Assembly (NCBI GenBank): GCA_029204225.1
Contig: CM055107.1
Location: forward strand, 29,101,410 to 29,165,409
Source of the DNA: Diphasiastrum complanatum
Taxonomy: Eukaryota; Streptophyta; Lycopodiopsida; Lycopodiales; Lycopodiaceae
Length of the DNA: 64,000 bases
Direction of reading: 5' to 3'
Part shown: positions 10,886-21,850 of the stretch, in pieces
How positions within the stretch are numbered: the stretch's first letter is position 1
Layout of the letters: each line of letters begins with the position of its first letter
Made by a program: the position numbers and the translations under genes
Notes under the pieces: generated by a model
The model's input: the letters and a program-made list of their open reading frames with translations, nothing else
Databases searched by the model: none
Told to the model about the DNA's origin: nothing

Positions 10886-11007
10886 GATCCCCTGCTCCAG
10901 AGGATCTGTTGGTTTCTTTCTTTACTTCTTCTTCAGAACTGTTTCTGCCTGTTACTAGACTTCATGGCATTCATTAGATGTGTTCTTGATATTGGAATGG
11001 CCAAACT
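10878..11007 (-). repeat. 130-bp inverted repeat, left copy
   Basis: It is the reverse complement of 16471-16601 with about 85-90 percent identity by eye. Shared blocks are TGTTGACAGATCC, CCTGCTCCAGAGGATCT and TTCATGGCATTCATTAGATG. The outer eight bases are already LTR sequence in this copy, so it may be the 3' interior end of a retroelement rather than a DNA-transposon terminus. Confidence 0.75.
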
Positions 11008-12289
11008 CGCTTTATTTTGCAGGTTCACGGTTGTGTTCATCTTTCTTTTTCTGCAGCTCTTTTTTTTTATCCATTACTTTTGGATCTCTTTGGGCTTCAT
11101 AAGAGAAGATTTAACTATCATTGCTCTAGAGATTTCCTTTTGATCAAGATTGATCTAACTCATTTGTTGCTTAAGTTTTGTCCTTTCCTCCTCAGTTTCT
11201 TTGCTTAATTTCTTATGTCTTCTAACTGCTTCGCCTACTTCTTAGATCTTCATTTGGCTGATCAACCATTGTAGGTGGCAGTTAGTCTCCGCAAGACACT
11301 TGCAATGATCTATCAGCTACTTCAATAAGGCTATCAAAATTTGGGGATTTCTCAAAAGAACATTGAACTGACAATAAACAAACAGATGGAAGGTAGGGTA
11401 GAGGTGGTGACATCGATAGATGGTGTGGACGATAGGCATGAGGATGGGCGCAGAAGTATGACAAGAGGCCGATTGAAAGAGACTGATTTCCCAATGCTTG
11501 TGATTCCCTTTCTGAAGGATCTTCGTCATGATTGGAATACTTCTTCTGATTGAGTCGCTTTGGATTGCCCATTTGTCTTCTTTAGCCTTGTCTTTTTCAT
11601 ATTTGACTTGTGACCTTGGCTGTCGATCTTGCTGATGTTGTTGCAGGCAGTGTAACTGCTCCAGTGGATCCAAGCAGATCCACTCTCTCCCCCCCAAAAA
11701 AAAAAAAAAAATTGTTGGTGCGGATGTTGTTACTGGAATTGTTCATACTCAAGATTGGATTGGTATGTTTACCATGTACTTGAAACTCGTTGAACATGTG
11801 ATGGGACTAAAGATTGAACAAATTTTAACTAAATTTGTTTTGATCTTGATGTAGTTGATTCGAAGATTAATATGGCAATGAGATGCAAGAATCATCTCTG
11901 ATGTGATCTGTACTATACAGATTTGGAATATGCTCAAAAAATCCGAAACTTTGTGTAAGGTGAGTTGAAGATTGAATGAGGAATGACAAGTTATTTTTGA
12001 GATACGCTACATGATGTCTCCTGTGCAATGGCTATCCTTGATGAACTAAAAACAAATGTAGAAAAAGATATGCAATTAGAAGCATTACGAAATCAAAATA
12101 TGATCAAAAATAAATAAGGAAGATACCAATGTGACAGAGAGTGAAAGACTTGTCAAACAAGAAGTCATTCATCAACATTTATAATTCACCTAGACAATTT
12201 CATGTTTCTATTGATCTTTTAGAGTAATGAAAGAACTCTCATAAACAGCTAAGGACAAGCCAGCAGAGAAGAAGTCCCTCCTTGTCTAC
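11008..12289 (-). other. Decayed coding-like region with A-tract
   Basis: The minus strand at 11282-11697 has coding-like stretches in two overlapping frames (for example SNHDEDPSERESQALGNQ and CSFEKSPNFDSLIEVADRSL) without a domain I recognise. Lysine- and glutamate-rich broken frames continue to lower coordinates. A run of about 16 A follows seven C at 11690-11710. Nothing gene-like is seen from about 11800 to 12289. Confidence 0.3.
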
Positions 12290-13136
12290 TTTCTCATATC
12301 CATGGACGTGTACTATGGGATAGCGGACTTGTGCATGACAGCTAGGACGAGCAGGGAAAGATGATAAAGCACTTGCAAAAGACCGATATGTACGGACAAA
12401 ATGTACGGTATATCGGACCTGTGCAATCTGATTACAAGAGAGATAGATTAGTATTGAAGAAAGGCGCACAAGTGCGATACAAGGAGACACGTAGGCAGAT
12501 GTATTGGACCTGTGCGCATGGAAGGCATTAGGAAGAATATCGATTGAGAAGGATACGCACAAGTACGATATGAGGAGCAAAAAAAAAAAGTGAAAAAAAT
12601 TCATCGAAGTTTGTGATTTTATATCGCGGTCCACACTTGCAAAAAAATGTCCTGTCATGCATGTGGGACTTGTACAGTCCAATGCAAGAGCGACACATGT
12701 CACCTTGTCACTTTACACGTGTGACATTTGTACGAACGAATGCTCGAGCGACACGTGTTGTCGAACAAACGAATGAACACGAGACACATGTACAGTTGTC
12801 ATTTCACACATGTCCAGGTGTCACCTCACACGTGCCAATTCCTATAGTCCAATTGAAAGTAGACACGTGTCCTTTGACCATTGACCACACGTGCAAAAAT
12901 TTAGTATAAAGGGCACGAAACCCGATTAATTTTTTACTTTTTCCATTCTCAAAATTTGCGGCATGTCGGTCTTGTGCACGCGCATTGTTGTCCGTTTGCT
13001 TCCAACGCTACCTACTTGCGCACAAGTGCGATATTCGGTATCTACCTGCCGTACATATTCCTCTTGTGCGCGACCTTCATAGTTAGTTTTGTTTCAGTTC
13101 TCCGTCGCGCACAAGTGCGATATCTACATTATTTCC
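12290..13136 (+). promoter_or_regulatory. Promoter-like region, repeated short motifs, TATA
   Basis: The motif CGCACAAGTGCGATA and close variants recur (near 12466, 12552, 13018 and 13109). Many G-box-like words occur (ACACGTGTGAC near 12716, GACACGTGTTG near 12752, GACACGTGTCC near 12863, CACACGTGCAA near 12888). A TATA box (TATAAAGGGC) lies at 12905, about 230 bases before the first Met of a short coding start. The layout resembles a retrotransposon LTR or a plant promoter; no LTR ends were identified. Confidence 0.45.
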
Positions 13137-13265
13137 ATGGCCTCTTCTTCAGGATCCTCACAAGATTCAGGCTTGAGTTCATTTCTTAGTGAATTTGGGA
13201 TTACTGAAATTCCTACATGGCATTCCTTAAAGGGTCTTTTTTTTATATTGAGAACTCCTCTAATG
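13137..13265 (+). pseudogene. Truncated 5' coding start, unknown family
   Basis: An ATG follows the promoter-like region. The product begins MASSSGSSQDSGLSSFLSEF and continues to a WHSLKGL block, after which the sequence stops abruptly against reversed copia DNA. The last 37 bases recur at 20019-20053, where the same frame reads KGLFDIENSSN; here two extra T shift the frame. I do not recognise the protein. The Ser-rich start with a conserved tail suggests the gag of another retroelement or a captured gene. Confidence 0.45.
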
Positions 13266-15600
13266 CTTCAATCTATACACCCACTTGCAATCAAGTGGTT
13301 TCTTCCCTTGAGGAAGATCAACAAGCTCCCAAGTATGATTCTCCAAAAGGGCATCATACTCCACTTGCATAGCATCCATCCAAATTTTTGATTTACATGC
13401 ATCTTCATAGCAAGTTGGTTCATCAAGCATTGAAGTAAGAAATATGTAAGAAGTGAAAGATGAGATGCCTCCCCTTTGATCACCTTTGCCAACATAAGTG
13501 AGCCTTGATGGCTCAGCCCTTGCTCTTGTGGATCTTCTTGGAGTCCTTGGATCTTGAGATGGATCTTCAAGTTCTTGATCACTTTGAAGCTCCTCCTCCA
13601 CCCTAGCATGGTCTTTGACATCAAGATGATTAGTAGCATTATCATCCACTTTACAAGAGTGTCCTTCATAAAAAATAACATCCCTACTCACTATGATTTT
13701 CTTAGTGATGGGATTGAAGAGTCTATATCCTTTGCTATTCTCACCATATCCCACAAATATACCTTTGATAGAAGTGGCATCATCCTTCTTCCTTGTATCC
13801 AAGGATTGGTGTACATAGCGTGTGTAGATCCAAAGATTCTTAGATCTTTGAGAATTGACTTTTCTCCAAATAAAGACTCAAATAGTGTGATTCCTTCAAT
13901 GGCTTGGTTGGGCAATCTATTGCACAAAAAGTTAGCACAAGTGATTGCCTCACCCCAAAATTGTTTTGGTAGAGAAGCATCTAGCCTTAAGGCTTTAACA
14001 CACTCACAAAGAGATCTATTTTTCCTCTCGGCCACTCCGTTTTGTTGAGGGGTATAAGGACAAGATAACTCTCTCTTAATGCCATTAAAACTACAAAACT
14101 CTATTATTCTATTGGAGATGTACTCTCCTCCACTATCACATCTCAACACCTTAATCTTGGTATTAAGTTGATTTTCAACTAGAGTTTTGAACTTTACAAA
14201 TGAATCAAACACCAAAATTTTGTAAGACAAGAGATAAATCCAAGCATGTCTTGAATGATCATCAATAAAAGATACATAGTACTTTGCATTACCATTAGAT
14301 TCTTGAGAGAAGCTTTGCACATCAGAACGTATGATCTCAAGAGGAGTGTTTGATTGTGTACTAGGTCTTGAATATGGAAGCTTATGAGCCTTTGAGAGGC
14401 TACAAGACAATGCTTGCCACATCTTGACAAACTCTTGGGGAGGCCGAGTGCAAGTTCCTTTGCGCACATGGATTCCATAGCTTTGAAATTGGGATCGCCC
14501 AACCTTTTGTGCCATAGCTCCACCTTAGTGATCTCCTCCTTTTCCATGTTAAAACTCTCTATTTCCACATTAGCATCTAATTTAAACAATCTACCTTGTT
14601 TAAATCCTCTAGCTATGAAATCATCATTCTTAAAGGACAAACTTCATGCTTAAATTGTACATCAAGGCCATTATCCATTACTTTGTCACACACATTAATT
14701 GGTTCTTATTGATATATGGTACATAAAGGACATTTTCAAGATTCATCTTTTTGGATGATCTCAACTACAATAAAATAGTACCTACATCACTTATCCTACA
14801 CTCTGTAGAAATAAACTTTTTAACATCACAAGAGAGTACTGTAGAAAAGTAGTCCTTTTGGAAAGTCATTTGGGAGCTAGCCCCACTATCAATCCACCAA
14901 GCTTCACTTGTGTTGGATTTAGATGATGGTGTTGAGTTGGATGCCATTAAGGATGATTCTTCTTCATCTTCCTCCTCCTCTTGATGTGCAATGTTGCCCT
15001 TTGAGCTTGATGATGCATCCTCCTCCTTGGCCTCCTTTTCTTCTTGGATCCATTGGTCTTCTTCTTGTCTTTGAATGAGAAATTTGCTTTCTCATCTCCA
15101 TCCTACAGTGACACGGAGTTCATCCTAGCCTTTGTGTGGAGCATCCTACACTCTTTAGCTACAGGCACACTATGAAGTTTTTCAATTGTAGGCAAGGTGT
15201 CTTGGATGGAAAATCTTTGGACCAAATTTGTGAATTCATCACCTAGACCATTAAGGACCACTTAGACAAGCTCATTATCTTGAATTTTCTCTCCAATAGA
15301 GGATAACTCTTTGTTGAGAGACTTGATTCTTAGCACATAATCTTGTGCACTTTCCTCACTTCTTCTCATGCTTTATAAAATTTGCTTTCTAATCATGAGG
15401 ACTTTAGAAGTGTTACTGGATTCATAAATGGATTTCAATGAATCCCATGCCTCTTTGGCTGCTGTACAAGAAGAGACTTCTTTCAAAGATCATTACTAAC
15501 ATTCATTTTAATGCAATGAAATGCTAGCCTAGATTTCTTCTTGTATCTAATCAACTCCTGTGCACCAAGAGGTTCATCCTCTTCTTCAAGCACAAATTCA
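13266..15600 (-). pseudogene. copia 5' half: gag, protease, integrase, RT start
   Basis: Domains on the minus strand, from high to low coordinate: gag (EPLGAQELIRYKKKSRLAF), protease (WWIDSGASSQMT near 14890), GAG-pre-integrase (ELWHKRLGDPNFKAM), integrase core (IRSDVQ, RCDSGGEYIS and PQQNGVAERKNR supply D, D and E), the integrase-RT linker (TPRRSTRARAEPSRLTYVGK), and the RT start ending CKWVYRLKH. Frames change several times. Gag lacks its first 45 or so residues (end at about 15600). The RT stops at 13266, and the rest lies in opposite orientation at 20054. It resembles the complete element at 40977 throughout. Confidence 0.9.
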
Positions 15601-16470
15601 AAAAAACAAAATGTGTAGATTCTATCTTGGATTGAGAGGGGTACTTGGCAATGAAATAACCAAGACACTATCAGTAAAGATCGCACTCAAAAGCTTGTAT
15701 GATAAGTTTGAGAAATTATTTTGTGATTAAATTCTATCTTGAAATTCTCTTGTCCAATTTTGAAAATGGATTTTGGCAAAGTCCAAACTTAAGTGAGATA
15801 GTGTTAATTTTTGGGTGTCATGTCACTTGCCAGATGTTTAGGAATGAGGGCATTTATGAGCACCATGTTCACATGTGAATCAAGAAAAGGCACCATTACA
15901 AAATCCATTAGGCTCCTTGATCATGCTTGTTTCTTGAGTGAATGCATTCATGATCTTGCCCTTCCCTCCTTTGTGTGTGGTTGTGGATTGTAGAGTGGAT
16001 TAGATTTGCTGCTTCTCTAGAGTGGATTAGCTTTCTTTTCTTGTTTGTGGATTAATGTAGGAATCAGCATTCAAGTAAACTAAATAGGCTAGAAATGTGG
16101 TGAAGATCCTGCATATTCTTGACATTCTAGTTCTTGACGTTCTTGGGATGTCCAAGAATCAAAAGACTGGTTGGTTTCTTGATTCTTGGACTTCTAAAGT
16201 GTTATAGATTAATTCTTGTTTCAGCTTTGTGGATTAATACAAGTGTAGCTAAATTTTAGTAAAATGTAGGATCTGATTCAGTTTGTTTTTAGAGTAGGTA
16301 GCTGTAGAATCTATTAGATATTCATTTGGGCTGCATGTTGATCTGTAAATGAATGTTCATGGCTTGCATTTTTGTTTGAATGTGAGTGTTTTCAAGAGAG
16401 AACGACCCTGAGTTGTCCTCTGACAAGCACAAGACAAAATTACTACAACGTCAATCCATCCATTCTGCCA
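15601..16470 (+). repeat. Dispersed repeat related to gypsy LTR
   Basis: The part at about 15990-16215 matches 48340-48520, sharing CTTGTTTGTGGATTAATGTAG and GCATTCAAGTAAACTAAATAG-like blocks. The second copy lies in the LTR preceding a gypsy primer site, so this is probably an LTR fragment of the same family. No gene is seen in the stretch. Confidence 0.6.
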
Positions 16471-16601
16471 AGTTTGGGCATTCTAATATTAAGAATACAT
16501 CTAATGAATGCCATGAAGCCTGGTAACAAGCAGAAACAGTTCCGAAGAAGAAGTAAAAAAAAAAAACCAATAGATCTTCTGGAGCAGGGGATCTGTCAAC
16601 A
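16471..16601 (+). repeat. 130-bp inverted repeat, right copy
   Basis: Reverse complement of 10878-11007. Here the A-run has expanded (a run of about 12 A) and the frame through it reads MNAMKPGNKQKQFRRRS, a basic stretch also visible in the other copy. It ends GGGGATCTGTCAACA. Confidence 0.75.
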
Positions 16602-16741
16602 TTTGTCGCTCGTTGCCCCTTGAACTCCAATGCATTCTAAATCCATGAGCGCTACAACATTGTCCCCGCTCAGATCCCTGCAAACAACCTCCCAATCTCT
16701 CGACGCATCTGAGTTTTCAACTGCCACAGTCGAGAAATTCC

Positions 16742-16972
16742 TTGACTTATTATGAATATCCATCGGAAAATCCAGCACAACTAGCCATGCAAGATGGCTA
16801 TGCCATTACGCAAGGGCCATTGGACAACAGATGTTTCATTTGTGGTGAAATTGGCCACTTCATGGTTGATTGTCCAGTCAAGACCAAGTACCATGCTGAG
16901 TGTCCCGACTGTGTCCGAAAACACAGTTTCAAAGACTGTCCAAAACAACCCAACAAGATCCTACCTGTTTGA
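16742..16972 (+). CDS. CCHC zinc-knuckle ORF, fragment
   Basis: The frame contains CFICGEIGHFMVDC, a perfect CX2CX4HX4C zinc knuckle, followed by CPDCVRKHSFKDC, a second knuckle with one residue less before the His. Such pairs occur in retroelement gag and in cellular RNA-binding proteins. The frame is open upstream of the Met at 16742 to about 16670, and stops after NKILPV. It is on the same strand as the Ulp1-like gene 380 bases downstream and could be a 5' exon of the same transposon gene, but no splice pair links them convincingly. The 16973-17354 stretch holds no other recognisable feature. Confidence 0.5.
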   Translation: MTYYEYPSENPAQLAMQDGYAITQGPLDNRCFICGEIGHFMVDCPVKTKYHAECPDCVRKHSFKDCPKQPNKILPV

Positions 16973-17354
16973 CACGTTAGTTATGACTCCCGATAGGATC
17001 ATCACGACAACACAACAGAGCACTATAGCACCCAACCGCTCAACCTACGACTCACTCAAGAGGTTTTTACATTACCACGCAATTCCCCAGCTCCATACTG
17101 AAAAAGACACTAATATGACATGAGTCCTTGTAGGAGAAAAGCGATACCGATATTTTGTCATATGCTACAATGTGCAACCAAGAGCAACCTCCACAAAGAA
17201 TTAATAGTTTTTCCCCCCTTCTGCAACCTCAAATCTATTTGTCTTTCCACATGCTAATAAGATTTCCAATGTGCCAATACACAATAAATCTAGGAATTGG
17301 AAATCCAAATAGAGATTTGGTTCTGAATCTCTTGCTCAGAGAGGTCCTCAAGAC

Positions 17355-18723
17355 ATGTCTCAGCCTGCTACTCCCAGACCAACTCCTCTAGATAGGACTG
17401 ATCTTCCTACCAAGAGACCTAGGAAGCAGGCAGCACCCAAGAGAGTTTCGAAGAAAGTAAGGAGGGTAGACACCACAGAAACCCCAAACCCTAACCCAGA
17501 ATCAATTGTAGATAACGCTGCTCTTGATACTGTTGTAAATATAGTTACATCTGTTTTGGATACCCCTTCAATCCTTGTAGATACTACACATCCACCTCCT
17601 CCTCCTCCCTCAAATCTTTATACATATATAGATTTTGATGACTATCTTAAATTTGAGAAGGACATATCTGATGCTATAGATACAATTGGTACTCCTTTTT
17701 GTTTTAGACTAGATGAACTTGATTTTAGTATAAATTATAGAGTTCTTGATTGTTTGGATCTCAAAGACAAACGAGCTTCTATCAATGATCTTGTGATAGA
17801 GTCTGGGCTTACACTCTTGCAATATGACATTGCAAGAGATTCATCCAATGAGTTGTTGGTGCTGAGTAATTTTTTGCTTCAGGCCTTCAAGGAGAATAAT
17901 GACACATTGTCACAGTGTATGACTAGTGGATTCACACCAGCAACAAAATATCTGCTCATCTCTTATCATACCAAGTAAGATATATTAAATGCTTCTTGCT
18001 GTTTTATGCATTAACATTAGCATTGTCAATGGAAATAGTTTTCAAAATTGCAGCTAAAGAAATTTCAATCTTATTTTGCAGTGACCATTGGAGTTTAAAC
18101 GTGATCTCTATTAAGAGATCTGTAGATAATAGTATTAAAGGTTTTTGTGTCAAGATGAATTGGGCAAGCAATACGCATAAGGATGTAGATATTTACCTTC
18201 CATATTTAAGTAAATATATTCATGCAGATGTTCCCCATTCAATGGACTGGCAGATCGTCAGTTTGAAGGTAAATTTTGTCTTTCTTAATAGCATTTTGAA
18301 ATCAGTATTCTAATGTATTTGTTTCATTCTAATTCATTCTATTTCATAATTGATTTCTTGTGCGCTGAATTTTTTTGCAATCACCCCAGCAAAATGATTC
18401 ATTCAGCTGTGGGTGGTACACATTATACAATAGCAAGTTATTTTTTGAGTGGTTCAACCTTCAGGAAGATATTGATATTTCTAAAGTAATAAATTCTGTT
18501 TATTCTTATTTTTGAAATCATGATTAGTTTTCTATTTTGTTGATGTTTTTAGCCATTACTAATACATGAATGTTCTATCTTGCAGTTTACACTTCCCTAG
18601 TACACATCAAGCCAGGTGTACAGATTTAGACAAGAAATTATCCTGAGTATACTGGCTAGGGCAAGGCTTCAGCCTCTCGTTATTGATAATGGTGCAAAGG
18701 ATGATGTAGTTATACTGAATTAA
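17355..18723 (+). CDS. Ulp1-like (peptidase C48) protease, four exons
   Basis: Exons 17355-17974, 18082-18268, 18390-18485 and 18601-18723 join in phase at GT-AG introns to give 341 codons plus stop. The N-terminus is basic (KRPRKQAAPKRVSKKVRR, nuclear-signal-like), then come a Pro run and a linker. The protease domain follows: INDLVIESGLTLLQYD, the His box NDHWSLNVIS, and the Cys box QNDSFSCGWYTLY. Where Ulp1 proteins have the catalytic Asp, the segment reads CVKMNWAS, so Asn may replace it and activity is doubtful. The family cleaves SUMO, and diverged copies ride in plant CACTA and MULE transposons. A DUF4216 domain of CACTA type lies 3.4 kb downstream on the same strand, so a transposon origin is likely. 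A host gene cannot be excluded. Confidence 0.7.
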
Positions 18724-20018
18724 GATCAGAACAAATACAGATAGCATAGAACAAAAATACATGTATAGAATTCATAGATAAATATACATTGATATATCAA
18801 ATGATGCTCCATTTTATGAATTTGGGAGCACAAAATACATGTACTGATGCCCAACTTGGGCTGTCTTTATTGAATGAAAGAGTGTATACACAGAATTTTA
18901 CTAAAGTTTATTTGAAATTATTGTTCTCCCACAATGGTGATTGTTGTAGGTAGATCTTTGCAACACGTTATCAGCTCCTGTCTTTTTCGCATCTGTGACA
19001 TGACAAATATTAGTGAATGTGCAATTGTAAATGATGACATTTTCAATTATTTTGTTCTATTTTGAAATGGCAATAAACATAAAGCAATTACGAGTCTTCC
19101 GTTGATGATAAATCTGAAATACATTGGTAGATTGGTTTGTAATAGCATGAGCTCTGTTCTGATAAAATCAAGTCTTGATCCAGTGGTAGCCATGTACCTT
19201 CAATTTTCTTGTATCTCTGGTAGGTAAATGTGAGACTGAGCATTTGCTTTTTAGAGTGCATATGTTTTGATATACTTACAACTACATTTTTGATGATCAT
19301 GAGGATCGATATCATGTACTTTGATTTCTGAATGCATATATACATGTTGTACTAAGACTTCTGATATCAATTGACCTCTCGGGGTAGTCTTAAACTCCAA
19401 AATTTTTGCTTTCCAATAAGATTTGTAAGTCATTTTTGCTCTTTTCTTTTGTCAAAAATTGCCCTTTGATGATGGATGCAGCAATGCCCATGAATTTTTC
19501 GTATATTTTGTTGGCTTCCAGTTATCAGCTTCATCTTTCTCATTGTAAAGAATCACAGACTCGATTGTAGATCTGGGTCTCCTTGCCATTGCTATTTTCA
19601 AAGCATGGGCGCCAAAAATATCTGATATAATACTTAATTTCAATTTTTCGTATCACATTTAATCTAATGTGAATGCCAACCTAGTCACAGTTACTACGTA
19701 TACCATATTTTATGTAACTGTACATACTGTATTTCTATAACTATAGCTATTATAGTTAGAAAATTTCATTATACTAACTAGCATAGTCAAGTAAATTTAA
19801 CTTGAGGTATTAATGTCGAGAAAATTAGCACGTGTTGGGCAGGAAGAAGAAAACAATGGGATACGTCCATGCTGTCCGGACACAAATTTCAAAGTTTTCT
19901 GTATTGCATTTTTATTTCTCAGTTAATTTGAACTACGTTACGTAGATTTCAAATCTGTGCATTTTGATTGGGCCTGGTGACGGTCGAAACTAAAGAGAAA
20001 AAATAAAAGTATCTTTAC
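18724..20018. other. Intergenic, with decayed minus-strand coding
   Basis: The minus strand at 19088-19643 shows coding-like text in three consecutive frames (ARRPRSTIESVILYNEKDEA, ADNWKPTKYTKNSWALLHPS, RGQLISEVLVQHVYMHSE). This suggests a broken gene whose family I do not recognise. The rest shows nothing. Confidence 0.35.
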
Positions 20019-20053
20019 AAAGGGTCTTTTTGATATTGAGAACTCCTCTAATG
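20019..20053 (+). repeat. 35-bp junction sequence shared with 13229-13265
   Basis: It begins AAAGGGTCTTTTTGATATTG and ends AACTCCTCTAATG, in the same orientation as the copy at 13229 (which has two extra T). In both places it directly adjoins a broken copia reverse transcriptase, at matching points of the gene but in opposite orientation. Confidence 0.85.
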
Positions 20054-21205
20054 TATAATAAAGATGGATCAATAAACAAGTATAAAGCCAGACTTGTAGC
20101 AAAAGGTTTTTTGCAAACCAAAGGCATTGATTATGCTAAAATTTTTGCTCATGTGACTAAGCTAGTTACAATAAGATTGATCATTAGTCTTGGTATACTT
20201 TCAATTGGAAGCTATTTCAACTTGATGTTACCAATGCCTTCCTCAATGGCTACTTGGAGGAAGAGATCTAAATGAGGCAACCCGAGGGCTTCATCAAGGA
20301 GGAGCTTGAAGAAGAAGAAAAAATTCCGAAAAACAGTCTCTATGGACTCAAGCAAGCACCTAGAGCATGGTACTCTAGGCTAAACTCTTTCCTTATCTCC
20401 ATCAATATTGTTTTGAGTGCATATGATCCATCATTTTACATAATATTTCATGAATGAAATATCATTGTACTTGTATTTTATGTTGATGACATTATTTTAA
20501 GTGGAAATAATCTAGATGGAATAAGAGATGTAAAGATTGCTTTATCTAAAGAGTTTAAGATGGTTGATTTTAGCCTATTGCACTTCTTTCTAGAAATAGA
20601 AGTCATAAGAGATTGGATTTTGGCTTCATATGTCAATCTAAATATGCTACATCCATCCTAGATAGATTTGGAATGAAGAATTGCAAAGGCATTGAGACTC
20701 CAATGGAGCAAAATGGAAAAGCATCTATAAGTGGTGATGAGGCATCCTTTGAGGACATAACTCTCTATAGAAGGCTTATAGGATCCTTAATGTATTTGAC
20801 CATAACTAGGCCTGATCTTTGTTATTATGTTGGAAAGTTAAGCCAATATATGCAATGTCCTCTTGTGTCACATTGGAACATGGCCAAAAGAGTTCTAAGA
20901 TATATCTCATCAACTAGGAGTTTTGGAGAGTGCATCCGTTTTTCATGTTTCAGTGGTAGGGCTCTCTTTGTGTTCTATGTATTCTTGTCAAAAGTCAGCG
21001 CTTAAGAGCCTATAGTGACTCGGATTTTGCAAGTGACAAAGTGGATCGAAAATCTACAAGTGAATTTTCTACATTCTTGTGTGATGGAGTGGTATCATGG
21101 CTTTCAAAGAAGCAAGATACTATTTTCTTATCTTCGACAGAATCTGAGTATAAGTCCTTGACATCACCAGGCAAGGAGGTCTTATGGCTCAAGAGGCTAT
21201 TGGTG
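20054..21205 (+). pseudogene. copia 3' half: RT and RNase H
   Basis: Starts exactly where the minus-strand half at 13266 stops (NKDGSINKYKARLVAKGFLQ). It continues through [22 protein letters not shown], the catalytic box YVDDIILSG (near 20480), GIETPMEQNGKASISG, TITRPDLCYYVGKLSQYM and the RNase H (DSDFASDKVDRKST, LSSTESEYKSL). Stops near 20274 and 20457 and several frameshifts break it. RNase H ends at about 21205 after LWLKRLL. Confidence 0.88.
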
Positions 21206-21850
21206 GTTCCAAGAGAAATGGAGGAGCTACATGCTTTGTCACTTTCTTTATGATATACAAGATTTTGTTGGGTGTATCTCTTATCTTCCAAGTCTATGGT
21301 GTTTGATGTATTTCTCAAATTCAAAGCTTTTGTTGAAAAACAAATCTCTTATAATTAAAAGCTCAAAGATGTGATGGTGGTGGAGAATATGTCTCCAACA
21401 AATTTAATGATTATTGTGAGCAAGAGGGAGTGAGGAGAGAGTTCACTTGTGCTTATTTCCCTAACAAAATGGGGTGGCTGAAAAAAAAAATAGAACTCTT
21501 TGTGAATGTGCAGAGGCATCTCTTCCAAAAGATTTTTGGGGAGAAGCAATTTCTTGTGCAAATTGTCTTTGTAATAGATTTCCAAATCTTGAGTCTAGGA
21601 GGAAAATCACCATATGAGATGTTGTATAAGGAAAAGCCTAAGATAGACCACCTTAAGATCTTTGGTTGTGTGTGCGTACTTTGTTCATGTCCTTTAGAAA
21701 CCAAGAAAAAGGATGATTGTAGTTCTATCAAAGGAGTGTTGGTTAGATATTCATCAACAAAGGGAGCATATAAAATTTTCATTCCCTCTAATAACAAGAT
21801 TGTTGTAAGTAGAGATATTATCTTCCATGAAGATCAAAAGCTCAACTTGG
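21206..21850 (+). pseudogene. copia integrase fragment in tandem
   Basis: Directly after a truncated RNase H the sequence resumes in the integrase core of a related copia element. Visible marks are [16 protein letters not shown]-like text, RCDGGGEYVSNKFNDYCEQ, GGKSPYEMLYKEKPKIDHLK and SRDIIFHEDQK. The normal order is integrase before RNase H, so this is a second copy or a rearranged one. It ends at about 21850 where DUF4216-related sequence starts. Confidence 0.8.

Noticed and set aside
16372-16623. 83-codon frame with a basic Lys run (RRSKKKKPID)
   Set aside because: The Lys run comes from an expanded A tract; the other copy of this repeat is out of frame there.
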